NCBI GenBank assembly: GCA_016934955.1
Contig: JAFGRY010000008.1
Location: forward strand, 1-64,000
Source of the DNA: a bacterium
GTDB lineage: Bacteria > Zhuqueibacterota > QNDG01 > JAGLOF01
Reading direction: 5' to 3'
Length of the DNA: 64,000 nt
A program made the translations under genes and the position numbers. Of this stretch, positions 58,397 to 64,000 are shown one piece after another. Every line of letters begins with the position of its first letter. Position 1 is the first letter of the stretch. The notes under the pieces were generated by a model. That model worked only from the letters and a program-made list of their open reading frames with translations, did not search any database and was not told where the DNA came from.

Positions 58397-59249
58397 TTTC
58401 GACAAGCGGATCATCGGCGGCACGGTGCTGCACCGGATCGATGAAAACGCCCAGGCCTATTACGACCGCACGTTCCGGAACGCCCTCTACACCTACGGGA
58501 TCGTGCGGGGGATCAATGCCGTCATCTCGGTGATACAGGGCAGCGACATCGCGCTTTCGCCGGCCGGCATGGGGATCAATCTCGCCGTGGGCGAGATCCT
58601 GGACCCCCTCAATGACCTGATCGAGCGGTTTTCCTGGATCTGCCTTGCCGCCACTACCTCTCTGGGCATCCAGAAGATACTGATGACGGTGTCGGCATGG
58701 CTCGGCTTCACGGTGCTCCTTGCCGTCGCCATGACCGTGCTGGCCCTGTCTGTCTGGGTGCGGGAGATCAGGGGGGTCACCCTGCTTCACATGGGGGTGC
58801 GCCTTATCCTCATCGCGCTGGTGCTTCGCTACGCGCTGCCCGTGACGGCCTTTGCCACCGGCAGGATCGACACGCTCTTTTTCCAGCAGACCTATGCAGA
58901 GGCGTCGGCCACTCTGGAGAAGGCGAACAGCGATCTGCAGGATGAGCAGGTCGCACCGGCTGCGCCGGAGGATATGTCGCTGCTGGAAAAATTCAAGAAT
59001 CTCTTTCAAAATGTGGACCGGGCCGTACAGCTGGAGGCCCGGGTGCGGAAACTGAAGGCGACCGTGGCGGGATACACGAATCAGGTTATCGACCTGATCA
59101 CGATCTTCATCCTCCAGACTCTCCTGGTCCCCCTGGCCATGCTGTACCTGCTGCTGAGGCTGGCCGGCTGGATGCTGAGAATGGACCTGGTATCACTGCT
59201 GCAGTTCGGAAAAAGGCCCGTGATCCGCAGGAGACATCTCGTCCGCTGA
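58332..59249 (+). CDS. Multispan membrane protein of unknown function
   Basis: 305-residue inner-membrane protein. Spans at residues ~5-22, ~95-115, ~120-142, ~150-172 and ~255-280. A cytoplasmic or periplasmic stretch (~175-245) contains a predicted coiled coil with heptads (TLEKANSDLQDEQ, AVQLEARVRKLKATVAGY). AAGGAGG lies seven bases before ATG 58332, inside the end of the MGMT gene. Homologues of this shape (two halves around a coiled coil) are known only as hypothetical proteins to this reader. Convergent with the lipoprotein gene 61 bases away. Confidence 0.75.
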   Translation: MLKKILLTLLPVLIGISALTGNFDKRIIGGTVLHRIDENAQAYYDRTFRNALYTYGIVRGINAVISVIQGSDIALSPAGMGINLAVGEILDPLNDLIERFSWICLAATTSLGIQKILMTVSAWLGFTVLLAVAMTVLALSVWVREIRGVTLLHMGVRLILIALVLRYALPVTAFATGRIDTLFFQQTYAEASATLEKANSDLQDEQVAPAAPEDMSLLEKFKNLFQNVDRAVQLEARVRKLKATVAGYTNQVIDLITIFILQTLLVPLAMLYLLLRLAGWMLRMDLVSLLQFGKRPVIRRRHLVR

Positions 59250-59310
59250 ACCACGGGCCCCGGCAGAGTCGATCCCGCGCTGCATCCTGAAGGATCACTG
59301 CCCGCACATC

Positions 59311-60372
59311 TCATTTTTTCCTGAAAAGCGGGACCAGGAGCAGCACCAGCAGTGCCAGCACCACGATGCCCGAGACAGCCACCGCCCAGATATTGATGAG
59401 CCGAGACTCGGCTTTCATTTCATAATCGCTGAGGAGAAAGCGGTCGGGATTGATCTTCCACTCGGCCACGTCTCCCATGACCCCGTCGCAGTTGGCGTCA
59501 AGGAACAGACCCGGCATGGTCACTCTCGCGGTATAGCTGTCATCGAGAGCGTCGTTCAGCAGCAGGTATTGATGCTCCACCCGCCTGTAGGTCTCTTCAA
59601 GTGTTTCCGAGATCCTGTACACATCCGGATCGTCCAGCGATGCCGCAGCCGCCCTGACCAGAGACTTCTCATCCGTTTCTCCGTCCATTTCTTTCAGGAA
59701 GGCAGTGAAAAACCGTTCCTTCCCCTGCCGCGCGTGTTCGGCCAGCGCTGAATCCGTCAGCTTTCCGGCGGCCTCCAGCAGCGACTGGAAACAGGATTCG
59801 AAGACACTCCTGATCATCCAGGCGTTGAACCGTTCGTCGATGGTCGCCGTGTCCACGGCCGCCCGGCGCGGCTGGGTAAAGTCCAAGGCCGCAGGATCGA
59901 TGTCTTCATCGGTGTTGTCGGCCCCTTCGAAGTGCAGTTTCATCTCCTCCTGCGTGAGATAATTGGCCACCGGGACCGGGGGGAAGGGATTGAGCCTGTT
60001 CCAGGTTTCCCGGTAGACGAAATAGGTATAAAACCAGCGGAATTTTTTCTCCAGGTCCACGGAAATGGAGATCCGCACATCACCGGTATCCCGGGCGGCG
60101 TACCATTCCCGGAGGGCGGCGACATCGGGGAAGAGCCGCTCGGCCCGGCTGATGACCTTGTCCTTGTCCGTGCTGTCCGGGACCACGGTGATCCGCCAGC
60201 TGGAGTCCGAGGGGAAGGGGTAGGCGGCCGTTTCACTCTCACTGCCGCCCTGGCGGATGGTGACGGTTCTCAGGCAGCTTCCGTCACGGCAGATCGTCGT
60301 CTCCGTAGTGATCTCTTTACAGCCCGCGGCGAGCAGCAGGAGAAGAGCGGCTGACAGATACAGTTTTTTCAT
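59311..60372 (-). CDS. Lipoprotein of the ECF sigma operon, with C-terminal anchor
   Basis: 353-residue envelope protein with lipobox cysteine C18 in LLLAAGCKE. Residues ~20-310 are mixed alpha/beta with conserved-looking TICRDGSCLRTVTI (two cysteines that could form a disulfide) near the start. A C-terminal span ~325-347 (AVAVSGIVVLALLVLLL) ends in FRKK. An N-terminal lipid plus a C-terminal span is unusual: both ends would sit in a membrane. The gene starts 12 bases after the anti-sigma gene and is thus part of a sigma-anti-sigma-lipoprotein operon, perhaps as the stress sensor or co-regulator. No family recognised. Confidence 0.75.
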   Translation of the reverse strand: MKKLYLSAALLLLLAAGCKEITTETTICRDGSCLRTVTIRQGGSESETAAYPFPSDSSWRITVVPDSTDKDKVISRAERLFPDVAALREWYAARDTGDVRISISVDLEKKFRWFYTYFVYRETWNRLNPFPPVPVANYLTQEEMKLHFEGADNTDEDIDPAALDFTQPRRAAVDTATIDERFNAWMIRSVFESCFQSLLEAAGKLTDSALAEHARQGKERFFTAFLKEMDGETDEKSLVRAAAASLDDPDVYRISETLEETYRRVEHQYLLLNDALDDSYTARVTMPGLFLDANCDGVMGDVAEWKINPDRFLLSDYEMKAESRLINIWAVAVSGIVVLALLVLLLVPLFRKK

Positions 60373-60384
60373 GAGTTCCTCCTT

Positions 60385-61035
60385 TCAAAGACCTCGTTCC
60401 GCTGTGGACCGGCCGGAAAGCCGGTCTGCGATGCGGGAGAGAAGGGCCGGCGGGAACGACGCGCCGGCATTGTCGATCACCGCCTTCACTGTGTGCTGCG
60501 GTGAATCCAGGTAGGGGCGAATGACGTCCAGCAGCGCCTTTTCGCCCGCGAGAGACATCCGTACCCTGGAGAGGTCCCGGGCGGAGACCCTTTTTTTCAG
60601 CGTGCTGATCGCGGCGAGGGATGAGGCGGGCCGGGAGTGGCGGCGCAGACTCTCTTCGAACCGCTGCATCTTGAGCATGTCGCTCATTCCCTGGAAGACA
60701 AAGCCGCCTGTGATGAGCAGCACCGCGCCGGCCATGGCCAGGCTCAGACGTCTTTGCCCTGACGCGTAGCCGCTGTTGCCGCGAACAGCACCGTCGGCAC
60801 GAACCGCGGCCATGATGCGGCCGTGCAGTCCTGCGGGAGGGCGCGGGGCCGGTTCGGCGCGGGCCGCCGTCTGCAGGTGCCGGAGGGATGACCTCACCGC
60901 CGCCAGTCGCTGCCTGCAGGCGGCGCAGGTGCGCAGGTGACGCTGCAGCCGTCTCCGCTGGCGCTTGTTCAGCTCTTCGTCATCGAGATAGAGCAATGCT
61001 TCGTACATGGTATGAGATCTGTCATTCATGGTCAT
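60385..61035 (-). CDS. Anti-sigma factor with zinc finger and membrane span
   Basis: 216-residue transmembrane anti-sigma factor. The N-terminal zf-HC2 finger is visible as RHLRTCAACRQRL (H-x3-C-x2-C), a helix before it (ALLYLDDEELNKRQRRRLQ) and a basic linker. A membrane span at ~110-130 (LSLAMAGAVLLITGGFVF) is followed by a ~85-residue outer domain. ATG 61035 (or 61029) overlaps the sigma gene's stop, so both proteins are made together. It should hold the ECF sigma factor inactive at the membrane until a signal degrades it. Confidence 0.88.
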   Translation of the reverse strand: MTMNDRSHTMYEALLYLDDEELNKRQRRRLQRHLRTCAACRQRLAAVRSSLRHLQTAARAEPAPRPPAGLHGRIMAAVRADGAVRGNSGYASGQRRLSLAMAGAVLLITGGFVFQGMSDMLKMQRFEESLRRHSRPASSLAAISTLKKRVSARDLSRVRMSLAGEKALLDVIRPYLDSPQHTVKAVIDNAGASFPPALLSRIADRLSGRSTAERGL

Positions 61036-61576
61036 ATCCCGCGCTTTCCAATGTTTCCCGGATCTGCTTTCGGGCAAGATAGAGATTTGTTTTTACCGCA
61101 CCCGTGCCGGTACCCAGGATCCCGGCCACCTCCTTGATGCTCAATCCTTCCAGATCACGCAGCACGAACACGCTTTTCTGCACAGGGGAGAGGGCCGCGG
61201 CCGCCTCGTGAATATGCCTTTGGATCTCTTTGCCTGTGAGAAGCGATTCCGGTCCGCCGGCCGGATCAGGGGTGTCAGGGAGGGGGTGGTGCGCCAGCCG
61301 CAGGCGGTAGTGCGCGGACTTGAGGCGGTCGAGGCAGAGGTTGATGACAATCCGGTAGAGCCAGGTGGAAAACGTTCTTCGCGGATGGAGCGACCGGCGG
61401 TGCCGCCATATACGCAGAAAGGCTTCCTGGACGATGTCCGCAGCGTCATCGCCGTCCCGCAGCATCCTGAACGCGATCCGGTAGGCGAGGGCCTCATAGC
61501 GGGTCGCCAGTTCGCCGAAGGCATCCGCGTCGCCGCTGCGGCACCGTTCTATGAGCATGTATTCCTGTTCGTCCAT
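61022..61576 (-). CDS. ECF-type RNA polymerase sigma factor (RpoE-like)
   Basis: 184-residue sigma factor. Region 2 (residues ~10-80): RYEALAYRIAFRMLRDGDDAADIVQEAFLRIW and the DNA-melting RTFSTWLYRIVINLCLDRLK. Region 4 (~120-175): ALSPVQKSVFVLRDLEGLSIKEVAGILGTGTGAVKTNLYLAR, the -35-binding helix-turn-helix. ATG 61576 is used; the earlier start at 61630 would add a stretch without homology. The anti-sigma gene overlaps its end. A TTGACC-TATCAC promoter lies upstream; whether the factor autoregulates cannot be read from one site. Confidence 0.93.
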   Translation of the reverse strand: MDEQEYMLIERCRSGDADAFGELATRYEALAYRIAFRMLRDGDDAADIVQEAFLRIWRHRRSLHPRRTFSTWLYRIVINLCLDRLKSAHYRLRLAHHPLPDTPDPAGGPESLLTGKEIQRHIHEAAAALSPVQKSVFVLRDLEGLSIKEVAGILGTGTGAVKTNLYLARKQIRETLESAGYDHE

Positions 61577-61601
61577 ATCAATCCGTTCTCCGGGTACACC
61601 A

Positions 61602-61630
61602 GTGATACGATTGCCGGCGGAAAAGGTCAA
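61602..61630 (-). promoter_or_regulatory. Promoter of the ECF sigma operon
   Basis: Minus strand: -35 TTGACC (61630-61625), 17-base spacer, -10 TATCAC (61607-61602). The start codon is 26 bases downstream. Confidence 0.45.
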
Positions 61631-61673
61631 AACGGGAGCGGCGCCGTCTGCGGGTGAGGCGGGATTCCGGTTC

Positions 61674-62462
61674 CTAGGAAATGAAGAGGTCTTTTTTCAG
61701 CATGCCGAATTCATCGAAACTGCTGCGGATCGAGAAGAGAATGGAAAGGGTGACCGTTATGCCCGCCAGGGTGAAAATGGTGATCATGATGGCGATCTGA
61801 TACCTGATGGCGGTCAGCGGGGATGAACCGCCCAGGATCTGGCCGGTCATCATGCCGGGGAGAAACACGAGTCCCATGGTGGCCATGGTGCCGATGGTGG
61901 GGCGCAGGGCGGCGGAGAGTCCATGCCTGATATAGGGCAGTGCGGCTTCGAATACCGTTGCTCCGGCGGCGAGGCTGTAGAGGTACCGGTCCCGGTTCTG
62001 TTTCAGTTCCCGGTAGAAGCCCGAGAGTCCGATGATGTTGCCCCGCAGCGAGTTGCCCATGAGCATGCCGCCGATGACCAGGAAATATTTCGCGGAAAAG
62101 AGTTCCTGGAGATTGAGCACCGCGATATTGAAATAGGTGATCATCCCGGTAACGGAGAGGAGCAGGGACGCGAAGACGGGCAGAAGGAAGAGCTTTCGGT
62201 TCAGATCGCTGTTTTTGATGACCGTAAATGCGGCGGCTGTTACCATGACGAGCATCCAGGCGATGTTGACCAGGGGATTGTCGAGCTGAAAGAGCCAGGT
62301 GAGGTAGATGCCCATGAGAAACAGCTGCACTCCCATGCGTGTCACCGAGAGCAGAATCGAACGGGCGATTCCGAGACGCAGATAGCGGCTGAGCCCCAGC
62401 GGTATCGCCAGCAGCAGCAGGCACAGTCCCAGGGAAAGGAGCGAGATGTCCTGAGGGCCCAT
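61674..62462 (-). CDS. fetB: FetB-like (UPF0014) permease
   Basis: 262-residue membrane protein with about seven spans. LGLSRYLRLGIARSILLSVTRMGVQLFLMGIYL and GGMLMGNSLRGNIIGL, then FLPGMMTGQILGGSSPLTAIRYQI, are marks of the FetB/YbbM (UPF0014) family. In E. coli FetAB exports iron and raises H2O2 resistance (family knowledge). ATG 62462 overlaps the ATPase stop by one base (TGATG), so the subunits are coupled. An iron role here is inference from homology. Confidence 0.9.
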   Translation of the reverse strand: MGPQDISLLSLGLCLLLLAIPLGLSRYLRLGIARSILLSVTRMGVQLFLMGIYLTWLFQLDNPLVNIAWMLVMVTAAAFTVIKNSDLNRKLFLLPVFASLLLSVTGMITYFNIAVLNLQELFSAKYFLVIGGMLMGNSLRGNIIGLSGFYRELKQNRDRYLYSLAAGATVFEAALPYIRHGLSAALRPTIGTMATMGLVFLPGMMTGQILGGSSPLTAIRYQIAIMITIFTLAGITVTLSILFSIRSSFDEFGMLKKDLFIS

Positions 62463-63142
62463 CAGCGTTTCTCCATGGTGATGTGCCGGACCGCTCCGTG
62501 CCGGCGCCAGGCCGGATCATGGGACACGGCCAGTACGGTCCAGTCGGGATTGGACATGAACATATCCACGACCTTCTCTTTCAGCTGTTCGTCCAGGGCC
62601 GAGGTGGCTTCATCGAGCAGGAAGACGCCGCGCTTCAGCAGCAGGCCGGCGAGAACGGCGATCCGCTGTTTTTCCCCTCCCGAGAGGGATTCATACTGCT
62701 CTTTCAGGACAGAGGGATCGAGTTCCAGGAACGTGAGGAGTGAGTCCGTCTCTTCCCGGCGAACGTGCAGATGGGCGTTCGCCCTGAACGAGAACAGCCG
62801 GGAGAGAATCTCATCCACGGGACCGCTGCCCAGGTCAAGGCCCTGGGCCACGTAGGCGACACGGCGACGAATATCCCAGACGGTACGGCGGGTGACGGGA
62901 TGCGGCCCGAACCGTACCAGCCCGCTGTCGGGCTGAACGAATCCCAGCAGCAGGCGCAGCAGGGTGGTTTTCCCCGATCCCGATTTTCCGCTGATCAGCA
63001 CCTTGCCGCCGGCAGGCACTTCCAGGGAGAAGTCCCTGATCACCTGTTTTCCTTCGAAGGTGACGGAGACCGATTCATAGCCGCATACAGCGGTACGCCC
63101 CGTTCCGGCGGGACCGTCGGTGTGCGGACCGGCCCTACTCAA
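62462..63142 (-). CDS. fetA: FetA-like ABC ATP-binding protein
   Basis: 226-residue ATPase partner of the permease. Walker A GKSGSGKTT (residues ~51-59), signature LSGGEKQR, Walker B GVFLLDEATSALD, H-loop AVSHDPAW; short, as in FetA. Start: TTG 63142 has GGAAGGA nine bases upstream and overlaps the stop of the TPR gene by 8 bases. No ATG exists in the right place, and upstream residues (to 63238) are the shadow of the TPR gene. Together with fetB it forms a small exporter. Confidence 0.9.
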   Translation of the reverse strand: MSRAGPHTDGPAGTGRTAVCGYESVSVTFEGKQVIRDFSLEVPAGGKVLISGKSGSGKTTLLRLLLGFVQPDSGLVRFGPHPVTRRTVWDIRRRVAYVAQGLDLGSGPVDEILSRLFSFRANAHLHVRREETDSLLTFLELDPSVLKEQYESLSGGEKQRIAVLAGLLLKRGVFLLDEATSALDEQLKEKVVDMFMSNPDWTVLAVSHDPAWRRHGAVRHITMEKR

Positions 63143-64000
63143 TGATCGATATCCTTCCAAGTTCGGTAAGCGCGGTATGCCTGATGCCGTCCGCCTCTTC
63201 CCGCAGGTGCTGCACCCGTTTTTCAACCTTCCGTTCAACCTTCATTTCAAGGGCGCGGTCGGCGTATCTGAAGGAGGCTTCGAACCGCCCGGTTTCGAGA
63301 CAGCATTTGGCGAGTTTCACCAGACAGGTAACCTCGTTGAACCCGTTGTTCAGTGATTCACCGCGCACCGATGCGAGAATTTCACGGTACACCGGCAGCG
63401 CCTGTTCCCAGGCTTCCGCCTTGAAACGGGTGTCCGCGATCCCCCAGAGAAAGAACCGGCTGCCGGGGAAGCGTTCCAGCCCCTGCTGAAAAAGAGCGAG
63501 CGCTTCCTCGAAATTGCCGCGGTCCCATTCGATCCAGGCGAGACTGTTCAGCCCCACCCAGCGGGTGAAGGTACCCCGCTGCCACGCGATACGCACCTGT
63601 TCGATACCCTGTTCACGTTCATCGGCGATCCAGGGGAGCCATTTCAGGTGCCGGTAGTATTTTCCCGCCCAGTAGCGGTAGCTCCCCAGGCCCAGGAGGG
63701 CATCGTAGAGGGTCGTGTCCAGTTCCACCGCTTTCGCGAGACTGCCGAGGCCGCTTTTCGCCAGGATGAATCCGCTGATGAGACGGCCCGATTTCGCGTC
63801 GTAGAGCCCCCGGTAGCTGCGGGCGCTGCCGAGGTAGAAGTGCAGCCAGGGGTCGTCTTCACTGATCCGCAGCAGCGAGTCCGCGGTGCTGACCGCCCGA
63901 TCGATACAGCGGCTGAACCGTTCTTCCCATTTGTCGGTCTCGTAATCCATCATCATCGACTGGAGCGCGGCGGCTTCGTGTAAATATCCGGCGGGATGAC
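63135..64000 (-). CDS. TPR-repeat protein (N-terminus outside window)
   Basis: At least 287 residues of tetratricopeptide-type helices (DDPWLHFYLGSARSYRGLYDA, ALFQQGLERFPGSRFFLWGIADTRFK, AEAWEQALPVYREIL, AKCCLETGRFEASFRYADRALE). The frame stays open past ATG 63956 to the window end (preceding residues read HPAGYLHEAAALQS), so the gene continues to the right. The 3' end overlaps the TTG start of the FetA-like gene by 8 bases, putting it in the same operon. It probably is an exported or envelope scaffold, but the signal part is not visible. Confidence 0.85.
   Translation of the reverse strand, partial: HPAGYLHEAAALQSMMMDYETDKWEERFSRCIDRAVSTADSLLRISEDDPWLHFYLGSARSYRGLYDAKSGRLISGFILAKSGLGSLAKAVELDTTLYDALLGLGSYRYWAGKYYRHLKWLPWIADEREQGIEQVRIAWQRGTFTRWVGLNSLAWIEWDRGNFEEALALFQQGLERFPGSRFFLWGIADTRFKAEAWEQALPVYREILASVRGESLNNGFNEVTCLVKLAKCCLETGRFEASFRYADRALEMKVERKVEKRVQHLREEADGIRHTALTELGRISIIE

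Overview
The window reads as part of a bacterial chromosome, mostly moderately high in GC, from a Gram-negative organism with an outer membrane. Several secreted proteins end in a Por/type IX secretion-like C-terminal module with a YPNPFN-x-ET motif. Together with TolC-type, beta-barrel, parallel beta-helix and DPP4-like proteins, this suggests a member of the FCB superphylum or a related candidate phylum (Ignavibacteriota, Calditrichota, KSB1, Latescibacterota and similar). The exact phylum cannot be fixed from the sequence alone. No rRNA, tRNA, CRISPR array, transposase or phage gene was seen.

Layout. 1-2447: an ABC-2 exporter (one ATPase, two permeases), cut by the left edge. 2450-7803: a conspicuously AT-rich block holding one operon on the minus strand: sensor kinase, response regulator with TPRs, two separate RCK/TrkA proteins and a TrkH potassium channel. 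It has simple repeats at its left edge and what looks like a beheaded gene at its right edge. 7828-13701: the gene fragment, an orphan FtsX-type permease, a small zinc-ribbon protein, a membrane-anchored unknown and a TolC-like protein. 14121-20243: exported proteins (pentaheme cytochrome, Asp-box propeller with sorting tail, two tandem beta-barrel paralogues). 20269-23180: a second orphan permease led by a PadR repressor. 23630-28659: an unknown, a STAS/SEC14-like protein, DUF2177, a tocopherol-cyclase-like protein and a DPP4-type peptidase closed by a strong terminator.

28784-41728: a 1,686-residue three-module beta-helix protein in an operon with another sorting-tail protein, then an NTF2-like protein, a UPF0149/SEC-C protein, a coiled-coil exported unknown and two lipoproteins. 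42003-47138: a second DPP4-type peptidase, then an operon of a CvfB-like S1 protein, a YwbE-like protein, a small membrane protein and mannose-6-phosphate isomerase. 47238-52723: a secreted sorting-tail protein, purC, an AlkD-like glycosylase, a GH114-like enzyme with sorting tail, an acetyltransferase and a methyltransferase. 52733-55513: larE-larB-larC for the nickel-pincer cofactor, without larA in view. 55724-64000: RseC-like protein, RlmD-like methyltransferase, MGMT, membrane unknown, an ECF sigma/anti-sigma/lipoprotein operon, and a FetAB-like exporter behind a TPR gene that runs off the right edge.

Regulation. Many genes are preceded by TTG-type -35 elements exactly 17 bases from -10 elements of the form TAnnTT or TATTAT, so one housekeeping-sigma promoter grammar can be read across the window. 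Three strong intrinsic terminators were found. Themes that recur are cell-surface export, peptide breakdown (two DPP4 paralogues), envelope stress signalling and alkylation repair (AlkD-like and MGMT).
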